8,125 bases of DNA from Desulfotignum sp. (GTDB lineage: Bacteria; Desulfobacterota; Desulfobacteria; Desulfobacterales; Desulfobacteraceae). This document shows positions 1 through 6,842 of this stretch, in pieces; position 1 is the stretch's first letter; each line of letters begins with the position of its first letter. Under the pieces are notes generated by a model. It did not search any database. It saw only the letters and a list, made by a program, of their open reading frames with translations, and was not told where the DNA came from. The stretch lies in NCBI GenBank assembly GCA_011390235.1, contig JAABSS010000503.1, forward strand, positions 1 through 8,125, given 5' to 3'. A program made the position numbers and the translations under genes.

Positions 1-2223
1 GGTCTGTACCAGGTGCCCGGCATTGTGCCGCTCCTGGTATTTTTGTGTTATATCCTGTTTCAGGTGGTCCCGCTTCCTGCACCGGTTGTGGCATTTTTAT
101 CTCCCAAAGCCTTTGAGATCCATTCAGTCACCCGGGCCGTAACCGATACATCCGCTTTTATGACACTCAGTCTTCACCCTGCATCAACAGTGGCTGAGTT
201 TTTCCGGTATACCACCTATGTGCTGTTTTATGTTCTCACGGTGCAGCTGCTTTGCCGCAAAGATCTGTTCCGGACCACCGTGTTTGTTGTTGCGATTTTC
301 GGCGGGCTTCTGGCATTTTCCTCCATCCTCCAGTTTTACCTGACAACCGACATGGCCCTGTGGTTCCGCCATGCCCCCAACAACAGTATTGTGGTGGGAC
401 CCTATGTCAATCACAACCATTATGCCGGGTTGATGGAGATGATGTTTCCCATGGTGCTGGGGCTTTTTTTGTTTTACCGGCCCCGCATCCACAACACTTC
501 GCTGATCCGGGGCATCGCGGAAATATTCAGCCAGGAAAAAGCCAATATCCATATTCTCATCGGCACATCCGCCCTGCTCATTGTGGTGTCCATTTTTGTC
601 AGTCTTTCCCGGGGGGCCATGATCAGTACGGTGGTATCCCTGCTGGTGTTTACCGGTTTTTTGCTCAAACGCAGAATTAGCCGGGGCAACACATTGCTGA
701 TCATGGGCATGATCATACTCGCCGCCCTGAGCATCGGGTGGTTCGGCTGGGATCAGATCCTGGAGCGGTTTGCCCGGTTGAAAAATGCCCATGGCATCAT
801 CTATGAGTCCCGGCTGGATTTCTGGAAAGATACCTGGGTAATGATCCAGGATTTCACGTTTACCGGATCAGGCATGGGCGCTTTTTCCCATGTGTATCCG
901 TTGTACCGCACCATCATCAGTGATAGGTTTTTGACCCACGCCCACAATGATTATCTGGAACTGCTTGCAGAAGGCGGTGTTACAGGCTTTTTTCTGGTAG
1001 CCCTGTTTCTTTTGGTGGTGTTTTTTAAAACATATGCTGTTTTTATGCAGCGGCGGGATGCATTTTCCATCTATCTGTATATCGGCAGTCTCTCAGCACT
1101 GGTTGCCATACTGGTGCACAGCGTAACCGATTTTAATCTGCACATCGGTGCCAACGGCCTGTGGTTCTTTTTTGCGGCAGGCATGCTGGTGGCATCCGCC
1201 CATACCAGCCAGAAAAAAGCCGGCCGGGACACCCTGCTTGCCTTAGTGCAGTCCAGGAAAATAAAACCGGTCCTGGTGGGGGGGCTGTGTGTCATATTCC
1301 TTGCCATAGCCTCCTTTAACCTGTCACATCTTGTGGGCCGCTTTTATTACAATACCATTAAAAATTATCCTGTAACCCAGAGCACTTCGGCTGAAATCTA
1401 TGAAAAAATTGATAAAATCGCCGGTTTAACCGCCCGGTTTGATCTGTTTCATGCAGGGGCCCGGTTTACATCTGCTGATATTGCCTGGTTTCAGGGGGAT
1501 GAAAAACGTGCGGAAAAGCTTTTTACGGCGGCCCTGTATCGTGACCCCCTGAATTCGCTGTACCTGGGGCGGTTTGCCAATTTTCTTGCACGGCAGGACC
1601 AGAAACAAAGAGCAGAACTGGGCTTTCAGAAAAGCATGGTCTATGACAGGACCCGTGCGGATTATACCTTTCAATATGCCACCTGGCTTCTGGCCGGACA
1701 AAACAGGGAAAAAGGGCTCACGTATCTGCACAGAACACTGGAATTGGATGAGACTTTCATGGACCGTGTGCTCACCGCCATGATTGTGGCAGGTGTGGAT
1801 CGGGCGGATATTGCACAGGCCATACCGGATACACCCGGTCCTGCCATTGCCTTTGCCGGTTTTCTGTTTGATACCGGGGAGGTTGAAAACGCCATAGCAC
1901 GGTATCTGCAATGCCTTGACCTGATCGAAGCCGTGCCTGTGTCTGTTGTGCATGATCCGGAAAAGCAGGCCCGTAAGAAAAGATCCTGGTATTATCAGAT
2001 TTATCAATTTTTTCATAAACACAATGATGTGCGAAATGCCATCCATGTGATGGAAGAAGCGGAAAAAGAACTGCCAAAGGATGCCGGCATCAAGGTAACC
2101 CTGGGGGATCTCTACTATGGCCAGGGCATATTATACAAAGCCCTGGACAAATACAATTACGCCCTTTTGCTGTCCCCCAACCACCCAAGGGCACGCATGA
2201 TGATACAGAAAATCAATCAGTGA
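1..2223 (+). CDS. O-antigen ligase/polymerase (Wzy_C) family membrane protein with C-terminal TPR region, 5'-truncated by the window
   Basis: Polytopic inner-membrane protein of the O-antigen ligase family, which joins or polymerises undecaprenyl-linked glycans on the periplasmic face. The reading frame is open to base 1. A GTG at 13 would make 736 residues, but the protein would then begin inside a hydrophobic segment followed by an LPxPVVAFLSP stretch that normally follows several earlier helices, so the true start is probably upstream. Counting from that GTG, family landmarks are NHNHYAG (133-139), SLSRGAMIS (197-205), TGSGMGAF (284-291), the conserved periplasmic-loop motif HAHNDYLELLAEGG (309-322), and HSVTDFNLH (369-377). 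A further TM segment lies near 418-437. Residues about 480-736 are soluble and contain TPR-like helical pairs, the clearest at about 693-730. The acceptor glycan cannot be told from sequence. The stop overlaps the convergent protease gene by 11 bp. Family assignment is strong; the ligase-versus-polymerase choice is open. Confidence 0.87.
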   Translation, partial: GLYQVPGIVPLLVFLCYILFQVVPLPAPVVAFLSPKAFEIHSVTRAVTDTSAFMTLSLHPASTVAEFFRYTTYVLFYVLTVQLLCRKDLFRTTVFVVAIFGGLLAFSSILQFYLTTDMALWFRHAPNNSIVVGPYVNHNHYAGLMEMMFPMVLGLFLFYRPRIHNTSLIRGIAEIFSQEKANIHILIGTSALLIVVSIFVSLSRGAMISTVVSLLVFTGFLLKRRISRGNTLLIMGMIILAALSIGWFGWDQILERFARLKNAHGIIYESRLDFWKDTWVMIQDFTFTGSGMGAFSHVYPLYRTIISDRFLTHAHNDYLELLAEGGVTGFFLVALFLLVVFFKTYAVFMQRRDAFSIYLYIGSLSALVAILVHSVTDFNLHIGANGLWFFFAAGMLVASAHTSQKKAGRDTLLALVQSRKIKPVLVGGLCVIFLAIASFNLSHLVGRFYYNTIKNYPVTQSTSAEIYEKIDKIAGLTARFDLFHAGARFTSADIAWFQGDEKRAEKLFTAALYRDPLNSLYLGRFANFLARQDQKQRAELGFQKSMVYDRTRADYTFQYATWLLAGQNREKGLTYLHRTLELDETFMDRVLTAMIVAGVDRADIAQAIPDTPGPAIAFAGFLFDTGEVENAIARYLQCLDLIEAVPVSVVHDPEKQARKKRSWYYQIYQFFHKHNDVRNAIHVMEEAEKELPKDAGIKVTLGDLYYGQGILYKALDKYNYALLLSPNHPRARMMIQKINQ

Positions 2224-2761
2224 TATGCATTTCCGCGTACTGGGCAAGCACCTCATGCAGGTGCTGGGGCGGGGAGATGATAAAGTAATTTTCGACCACC
2301 ACATGGCCGATTTCATGGGCAACCACCCGCAATCTGCCGTTGTCTGCCGAAAAAAAGACCTGGTTTTCCGAGGGAGAGTAAAACGCGATATAGTTTACAT
2401 CAACCTGGTATAGTTTTTTAAAATCCTGCTGGACATATCCTGCGTTTGGATGGATGACAATGGAGAACCGCAGGTTCGGGGGAAACATATCCAGGACTGC
2501 CATGGTTTTTTCAACAATAAAATTGATTTTTGCAGCCACTTCGTCTTCAAGTGTATCCTGATCGTTTTCTTGGACCTGTGATGAAAGCCGCCCCATATAA
2601 AGGGAGCGGTTGAATTTTTTTAATGCTGCCTGGTCATGGTAGACAATGGCGGCATACCGTGAGTCAATCTCAAACGCCCGGGCATTTTTAACAGGAAAAA
2701 ACAATACACCCCACAGTATGGCCATGGTCATGCCCATGGCTATGGGGCTGATGCACCGCAT
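2213..2761 (-). CDS. Exported HExxH zinc metalloprotease, gluzincin / peptidase-MA-like
   Basis: Predicted periplasmic or surface zinc protease of 182 residues. The ATG at 2761 was chosen over the longer 208-residue frame starting at 2839, because it lies 11 nt after the upstream gene's stop and gives a clean Sec signal: hydrophobic core at about 5-23 and an ARA|F cleavage site after residue 29. The longer form would bury that signal behind 26 polar residues and overlap the HAMP gene by 67 bp. The ribosome-binding site is weak (AGG about 16 nt upstream). The catalytic motif is HEIGH (149-153: H149, H153 zinc ligands, E150 base). A second helix, LHEVLAQYAE (168-177), matches the EGLAeY helix of MA-type gluzincins, making E170 the likely third ligand. 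The protein ends five residues after that helix, so it is a minimal domain. It is last in the four-gene unit. Substrate unknown. Metalloprotease fold is well supported; the exact family is less certain. Confidence 0.78.
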   Translation of the reverse strand: MRCISPIAMGMTMAILWGVLFFPVKNARAFEIDSRYAAIVYHDQAALKKFNRSLYMGRLSSQVQENDQDTLEDEVAAKINFIVEKTMAVLDMFPPNLRFSIVIHPNAGYVQQDFKKLYQVDVNYIAFYSPSENQVFFSADNGRLRVVAHEIGHVVVENYFIISPPQHLHEVLAQYAEMHITD

Positions 2762-2772
2762 GCACAAAAGTT

Positions 2773-3390
2773 TTATGCCTTTGTTTTTGGAAGGGTATAT
2801 GACCCGATCACAGCCTGGATCTGTTTCTGGCTGTGACATATTTCATCCACCATTCTGGCTGCCTCTGCCGTGTCCATGTCAGAATCCGCCAGAATGGTTT
2901 GCAGATGTTGGGATGAAACAGCGATTTTTGTATTGTGGTTTTCAATTTCTGTCAGGTTTTTTCCCAGCATCTGGTTGAAGGTATTTATTTTCCGGGCCAG
3001 GGCTTTGCCTTCATCTTTGCTGCGCAATATGATGGTATCTGACAGATCCTTGTGAACCATGGCATCCAGGTTTTTTTCAAAACGGAAAAACGGGCCGGCT
3101 ATTCTGTGGGTGAGCATCAGTGTAACAAATACCACAATTATCCCCCCCAGCACGATAAACACCCACTGGGTGCTCAGTATTTTTTGAAACAGGATACCCG
3201 GGGTCACCCCCAGCTGGAGGTGATAATTATCATAAGTGATGGAAAGGGTGTTTGAAGAAAAAAAGCTGAACACAGCCATGAAAAGGATACTTCCCAGGGT
3301 GGCAAGAATAAAGTAATTGAAAATGGTACGTCCCTGGAACTCTTTGTTGACAAAATAGTTTCTGCGCTTGTAGCGGGCTTGGGTGCTCAT
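2773..3390 (-). CDS. Two-TM HAMP-domain membrane protein without an output domain
   Basis: Inner-membrane protein of 205 residues. A basic N-terminus (RYKRRNYFVNKEFQ, about 7-19) is followed by TM1 (about 24-46), a short periplasmic loop of about 27 residues (47-73), TM2 (about 74-95) and a HAMP segment starting at HRIAGPFFRFEK (95-106) and running to about 146. The remainder, about 147-198, looks like a helical coiled-coil tail. No histidine kinase, MCP signalling, GGDEF or other output domain follows. HAMP modules normally transmit conformational change across the membrane, so this may be a sensor or adaptor acting through a partner protein. The start is secure: GGAGGAAAAA directly precedes the ATG, and the ATG overlaps the upstream stop as ATGA (3387-3390), indicating translational coupling. 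The protease gene follows 11 nt downstream. HAMP call is confident; function unknown. Confidence 0.8.
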   Translation of the reverse strand: MSTQARYKRRNYFVNKEFQGRTIFNYFILATLGSILFMAVFSFFSSNTLSITYDNYHLQLGVTPGILFQKILSTQWVFIVLGGIIVVFVTLMLTHRIAGPFFRFEKNLDAMVHKDLSDTIILRSKDEGKALARKINTFNQMLGKNLTEIENHNTKIAVSSQHLQTILADSDMDTAEAARMVDEICHSQKQIQAVIGSYTLPKTKA

Positions 3391-4127
3391 TTTTTCCTCC
3401 AGATATCTGCTGATTGCCGGATGCTGCGGGTCCAGTCTTCCAAAAGCTGTTCTTTTTTCATGTCCTGAAGCTGGCGCTGGATGCGCTGCACATCAAGGAT
3501 CTCTGACTGATCTTTATCCCTGGACGTACTTTCTTTTATATCATCGAGGCGGTATACCACCACCCCCTGCATGCCCTTGTGTACGGGTTGTGAAAACCCG
3601 TTTTTTTCCAGGGTAAGTACAGTGAATTTGAGATCATCGGACAAGGTTGTAAAATCTGCTGCAATCGTTTGCACCGTTTCATTGGTTTTGTTCAGGGCAT
3701 TTTCCATGTCCGGGTAAATGTATTTGGTCAAAAACACTTTGTAGCCGCAGTACTCCTGGTATCTGGCGATCTCTTTTTTTGTCACATCAACCTTTAGCGA
3801 GTCCAGCTTGCGGTCCAGCAGTATTTTGATCAAAGACTGCTCATAAAAGTTTTCAACCGTATCCCGGAAGGATTCTTCTTTATGGATGTCCATTCTGATT
3901 GCTTCCTGGATCATGAGCTGCTGGTCGATGATAGATTCGATGAATTGTTCCCGGCTCATATAGGCGGGTTTTCTGCGGGACATTTTTTCAAATTCAGCTT
4001 TGGAGATGATCCGGTCGTTTATGGATATAAATGGTTCTGAAATTTCAATGCGGGTATCAAACAGGCCATAAACCGCCAGGCCGGAAAAAACAAGCATGAT
4101 CGCGGCAATGTAGTAGAGGTATTTCAT
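3387..4127 (-). CDS. Membrane-anchored SurA-N-like chaperone with degenerate parvulin-type PPIase region
   Basis: Protein of 246 residues with an N-terminal TM anchor or uncleaved signal (about 4-23; no convincing signal-peptidase site). Residues about 33-125 read as a SurA/PrsA N-terminal chaperone domain: ISINDRIISKAEFEK (34-48), then FIESIIDQQLMIQEA (62-76) and a helix ending in ILLDRK. In SurA/PrsA/PpiD proteins this is followed by a parvulin PPIase domain of about 90 residues. Here about 128-198 keeps only the closing pattern (FSQPVHKGMQGVVVYRLDD, 178-196) in a shortened segment lacking the GGDLG-type core, so isomerase activity is doubtful. A charged helical tail (205-246) closes the protein, as in SurA-like folds. 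It likely acts on the periplasmic side as a chaperone. An AAGGA ribosome-binding site lies about 10 nt before the ATG, 25 nt after the HAD gene. The stop overlaps the HAMP start (ATGA). Fold call moderate to good; client unknown. Confidence 0.72.
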   Translation of the reverse strand: MKYLYYIAAIMLVFSGLAVYGLFDTRIEISEPFISINDRIISKAEFEKMSRRKPAYMSREQFIESIIDQQLMIQEAIRMDIHKEESFRDTVENFYEQSLIKILLDRKLDSLKVDVTKKEIARYQEYCGYKVFLTKYIYPDMENALNKTNETVQTIAADFTTLSDDLKFTVLTLEKNGFSQPVHKGMQGVVVYRLDDIKESTSRDKDQSEILDVQRIQRQLQDMKKEQLLEDWTRSIRQSADIWRKK

Positions 4128-4152
4128 CTGGAATTTTTCCTTTGCCTTTAGA

Positions 4153-4602
4153 TTACTCTTTTACAATCAGGCGGCCTGTATTTCTTTCCACCTGGATACA
4201 GCGGTCATCATACAGCCTGTGCATCTGATAATCTTTTACGTTTGTGATTTCCAGGTCCGGCAGATGGTTGTCTTTCAGCCATTTTCTGATGAGGGCAATC
4301 TGTTCCGGATCCCGGGCCCGGGCCGTAAATATTTTGATGCGGATACCGTTGTTCAGCATTTTATTCACCAGTGCGAGCATGGCCGGCACCGGTTCTCCTA
4401 TGCGGTCCATACCTGAAGAAGGGTTGTCATATGCCAGTGTCCCGTCCAGATCGATGCCTGTCCATATTTCCGGCAAAATCCGGTCTGGCCGTTCACCAGA
4501 ACGGTCTTGAAGATTTTTTTCAGCACCTGCAGGCGGTATGGTATATTCTTTGTTGATTTCCTGCTTTGCTTTTTGAAAATATTTTTTTATTTGTGTAAAC
4601 AT
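4153..4602 (-). CDS. HAD-superfamily hydrolase (small phosphatase)
   Basis: Cytoplasmic HAD-like phosphatase of 149 residues. Motif I is DLDGT (51-55), with D51 as predicted nucleophile and D53 as acid/base. Motif II is the Thr of IFTAR (91-95, T93). A Lys in the NVKDYQ stretch (121-126) can serve as motif III. YDDRC (131-135, D132/D133) is motif IV, binding Mg2+. The IGEPVPAM segment (68-75) between motifs I and II is typical of small HADs related to phage and polynucleotide-kinase phosphatase domains; the cap is minimal. The first ~45 residues are a basic, low-complexity extension outside the fold. ATG 4602 is the first start after an in-frame TGA, and the next Met (65) lies past motif I, so this start is near-forced even though no Shine-Dalgarno precedes it. 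It is first gene of the minus-strand unit; its cytosolic role beside three envelope genes is unexplained. Substrate cannot be inferred. Confidence 0.8.
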   Translation of the reverse strand: MFTQIKKYFQKAKQEINKEYTIPPAGAEKNLQDRSGERPDRILPEIWTGIDLDGTLAYDNPSSGMDRIGEPVPAMLALVNKMLNNGIRIKIFTARARDPEQIALIRKWLKDNHLPDLEITNVKDYQMHRLYDDRCIQVERNTGRLIVKE

Positions 4603-4610
4603 AGGAGAAA

Positions 4611-4639
4611 ATATTACGGATTCCCCTTGTAAAAGTCAA
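4611..4639 (-). promoter_or_regulatory. Predicted sigma-70 promoter of the HAD-chaperone-HAMP-protease unit
   Basis: On the minus strand, TTGACT (4639-4634; 5 of 6 to TTGACA) is followed by exactly 17 nt and then TAATAT (4616-4611), which keeps the strongest -10 positions (T1, A2, A5, T6). The expected +1 is about 4604, only 2 nt before the ATG at 4602. The stretch between -10 and ATG has no purine-rich Shine-Dalgarno. The inference is a nearly leaderless mRNA for the HAD gene. No mapped start site is available. Confidence 0.55.
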
Positions 4640-4644
4640 GATAA

Positions 4645-4662
4645 GGCCGGCTGAATCCGGCC
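4645..4662. repeat. Short perfect inverted repeat in the divergent intergenic region
   Basis: GGCCGG-ctgaat-CCGGCC: 6-bp arms with a 6-nt spacer, lying 6 bp upstream of the minus-strand -35 box. Because both flanking genes point away from it, it is unlikely to be a terminator; a regulator-binding site is possible. The symmetry is seen directly, the role is a guess. Confidence 0.35.
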
Positions 4663-4698
4663 CGATCCGTCCGGAAAAAGGATAATACAGATTTTTCA

Positions 4699-4728
4699 TT
4701 GAATTATAACAATAATTTCAGGTAATAT
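4699..4728 (+). promoter_or_regulatory. Candidate sigma-70 promoter of the TPR-SPOR gene
   Basis: TTGAAT (4699-4704), an 18-nt spacer and TAATAT (4723-4728), each 4 of 6 to consensus. It would start transcription near 4735 and leave a leader of about 105 nt before the ATG at 4841. The area is AT-rich, so chance matches are likely. It is the best plus-strand candidate I see between 4603 and 4840. Confidence 0.3.
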
Positions 4729-4840
4729 GGTCCAGGATTAAAAGCAGCAGACAGCAAATGCCCGTTTTGGCCATCGGGAAGGATTGCAACGGCCCGGGTT
4801 GCTGCCTCTAATTTTTCAATCACTGTGTAACAGGAGCCTT

Positions 4841-5971
4841 ATGTTGAAAAAAATTTTATGTTTTGCACTGTTTATCATGTGTTTCTGCCCTGTTGCAGGC
4901 GCCGAGACAAAAGATGCCCTGCTGGAAAAAAAGATATTTGAAACAGGTGTCCAGCAATTTAAACAGGGGGAATACCAGCAGGCTGTTGACACATTTTCAG
5001 ATTTGATCGCAGTGTTTCCACAAAATGCAGATGCCTTTAAAAACAGGGGCGTCGCCTATATGAAGCTGGAAAAATTCGATCATGCCATTGCCGATTTTGA
5101 ATCTGCTAAAGCTATTGCCCCCGATCTAAAGGGTATTTACAGTAATCTGGGGGTGATCTGGTACTACAAGGAAAATTATGAAAAAGCCATTGAAAATTAT
5201 AACCGGGAAATTGCCTTGTCACCGGAAAATGCTGCAGCGTATTTCAACCGGGCCTTGTGCATGACCAAGCTGGAAAGAACCGAAGAGGCCCTTGCCGACC
5301 TGTCAAAAGCCATAGCGATTTCCCCTGATTTTTACTGGGCTATCTGTTATAAGGCAGATCTGCTTGTCGACATCGGCCGGGTGGAAGAAGCTGTTGCATT
5401 GTATGAAATGGCCATAGAAAAGGACCAACAGACCCCCTATGCTATTGAAAAACTTGCCCGGCTGCAGGAGTCTGCCGAAGATGCTGCCGGGGAAGGGGCT
5501 TTGGCAGCAGCTGCCCAGGGTGCAGAGTCCCCGGCAGATACTGAGCTATCCGGTGCTGCAGACCAGACCGGAGGCCCGGATCAGACCGGAGGCCCGGATC
5601 AGAACGGAGGCCCGGATCAGAACGGGAGACCGGACCAGGCCGAAGCTTCGGAACAATCCAAGGACACAGACCAAACCGGGACCAGATCCCATGCAGGGGA
5701 TGAAAAAACAGTGGCAGGATCTGATGCAACCATGTATACCCTCCAGGCCGGGGCATTCCTCAAACAGGAAAATGCCCGGAATTTAAGAGAAAAGCTTGCT
5801 GAAAATGGATTCGAGGCAAAAATACTGGTCCTTACGGACAAAAAACAGCGGCCCTGGCACCTGGTGCGGTGCGGTATATATCCCTCCCGGGAACATGCCC
5901 GGAAAGAACTTGCAGCACTTGAAGAATTTACCGGCACACGTCCTGCCATTCGTCCGGAAGGTGCCTGGTAA
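4841..5971 (+). CDS. Exported TPR-repeat protein with C-terminal SPOR domain
   Basis: Envelope protein of 376 residues. The ATG at 4841 is preferred over an in-frame TTG at 4784: it has AGGAG at 4832-4836 and immediately encodes a Sec signal (MLKK, hydrophobic to about residue 18, probable VAGA|E cleavage after 21). There is no lipobox. About five tandem 34-residue TPRs follow (roughly 30-63, 64-97, 98-131, 132-165, 166-199; for example AFKNRGVAYMKLEKFDHAI). A Gln/Gly/Asp-rich linker (about 210-296) contains four DQxGxP repeats. The C-terminus (about 297-372) matches SPOR: MYTLQAGAFLKQENARNLREK opens it and WHLVRCGIYPSREHARKEL closes it. SPOR domains bind glycan strands lacking stem peptides at division sites, so this is probably a periplasmic scaffold at the septum or at denuded peptidoglycan. 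It is convergent with the MotB-like gene, 46 bp away, and divergent from the HAD unit. Domain calls are strong; partners unknown. Confidence 0.88.
   Translation: MLKKILCFALFIMCFCPVAGAETKDALLEKKIFETGVQQFKQGEYQQAVDTFSDLIAVFPQNADAFKNRGVAYMKLEKFDHAIADFESAKAIAPDLKGIYSNLGVIWYYKENYEKAIENYNREIALSPENAAAYFNRALCMTKLERTEEALADLSKAIAISPDFYWAICYKADLLVDIGRVEEAVALYEMAIEKDQQTPYAIEKLARLQESAEDAAGEGALAAAAQGAESPADTELSGAADQTGGPDQTGGPDQNGGPDQNGRPDQAEASEQSKDTDQTGTRSHAGDEKTVAGSDATMYTLQAGAFLKQENARNLREKLAENGFEAKILVLTDKKQRPWHLVRCGIYPSREHARKELAALEEFTGTRPAIRPEGAW
5561..5632 (+). repeat. Four tandem 18-bp coding repeats (DQxGxP) in the SPOR-protein linker
   Basis: Units at 5561-5578, 5579-5596, 5597-5614 and 5615-5632, with a further GACCAG remnant at 5633. 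They encode DQTGGP, DQTGGP, DQNGGP and DQNGRP. Units 1-3 differ from each other by one or two bases; the fourth is more diverged. Because the unit is a multiple of three, gain or loss of copies would change linker length without a frameshift. Read directly. Confidence 0.9.
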
Positions 5972-6017
5972 CAGGCTGCCCTGTGTTTTTGGAAAAGATG
6001 CCGGCTTGTCCGTATTT

Positions 6018-6836
6018 TTACAACTGATCATCGTGTATCAGGGAAATTTCCACCCGGCGGTTTGCCCGGCGGTTGTCCGGATCAGTATTCGGGGCCACCG
6101 GCTGGTAAGGACCAAACCCTTCCACTGAGATCCGGGCCGGATTTACGTTGCGGGACATAAGAAACTTGGCCACGCCCAAAGCCCTTGCCACTGAAAGCTC
6201 CCAGTTGGAGGGAAACCTGGGGGTATGAATCGGTGTACTGTCTGTATGGCCTGCCACCACAATGCGAAATTTTTGTTCCCTGGACAGGGCATCGGCTATT
6301 TTTGTCAACGGTCCTTTGATATGGTCGAGCAGCTCGGCTCTGCCTTCAGGAAAACTGATGTTTTCGCCAATGACCAGCTTGATGCGGTCCCGGGCCATCT
6401 TGATCTGATAATCAGACAAGGCAGTACCGGCCATGGCCAGGTGCAGATCCTTTTCCAGAGCAGCAAAGCCCGGGGGGTTCCGGTCCCTGCCGGGGTCACG
6501 GGGTGGTGCATGGGGTTGCGGTTCAGTGTTTTCTGGAAATCTGGTGCGATCATCTTCTGGAAAGCTGGTATGATCCTGGAAAGCAGGTTCTGTGTGCACC
6601 GTGGAAACTGTTTTCTGTGTTTTTGTGAAAATTTTCGGGATTGGCGGGGGGGCCGGGGTTGTGTAGATCATGATAAAAAATACCAGAACCAGGGTCATGA
6701 GATCCACCATGGTCCACAGGCTGGTATCTTCCGGTTCAAAGTCTTTCAGAAACTGGCTCCGCTGCAGGCGCAGACGTTTTCTTTCAGATATTTCCAGCTC
6801 GGTTTTCAGATTTCTGAACAGGCTATCAGATTTCAT
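6018..6836 (-). CDS. MotB-like stator subunit with OmpA-type peptidoglycan-binding domain
   Basis: Inner-membrane protein of 272 residues: a cytoplasmic basic helix (1-38), one TM segment (about 40-58), a Pro-rich charged linker (60-125) and an OmpA/MotB domain (about 150-268). The TM begins LWTMVDLMTLVLVFF; D45 matches the ion-carrying Asp of MotB (D32 in E. coli). The OmpA domain carries GHTDS (196-200), SNWELSVARA (210-219) and NRRVEI (259-264), the set used to grip peptidoglycan. With the MotA-like product it should form an ion-driven stator. The start is supported by AGGTGA at 6848-6843, which overlaps the upstream stop, with 6 nt to the ATG. Only 6 nt separate the two genes. No other flagellar genes are visible, so I leave the symbol blank; it could drive a flagellum, an accessory motor or another surface machine. 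Confidence 0.87.
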   Translation of the reverse strand: MKSDSLFRNLKTELEISERKRLRLQRSQFLKDFEPEDTSLWTMVDLMTLVLVFFIMIYTTPAPPPIPKIFTKTQKTVSTVHTEPAFQDHTSFPEDDRTRFPENTEPQPHAPPRDPGRDRNPPGFAALEKDLHLAMAGTALSDYQIKMARDRIKLVIGENISFPEGRAELLDHIKGPLTKIADALSREQKFRIVVAGHTDSTPIHTPRFPSNWELSVARALGVAKFLMSRNVNPARISVEGFGPYQPVAPNTDPDNRRANRRVEISLIHDDQL

Positions 6837-6842
6837 GGAAAA

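Noticed and set aside
184..792. 202-residue minus-strand frame inside the ligase gene
   Set aside because: His/Gln/Pro-rich shadow of a membrane-protein gene; no domain, and the plus-strand frame has clear family motifs.
1426..2046. 206-residue minus-strand frame inside the ligase TPR region
   Set aside because: Antisense shadow without recognisable domain or ribosome site.
2247..2265. Hairpin AGCACCT-catgc-AGGTGCT just past the ligase stop
   Set aside because: A 7-bp stem without a T-tract and lying in the codons for the protease's third-ligand helix; more simply explained by coding sequence.
4784..4840. TTG start giving a 395-residue TPR-SPOR protein
   Set aside because: It would place 19 residues before the signal peptide; the ATG at 4841 has AGGAG upstream and begins the signal directly.
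5972..6017. Bidirectional terminator between the SPOR and MotB-like genes
   Set aside because: A short T-run follows CGG-cttgt-CCG, but a 3-bp stem is too weak to call.
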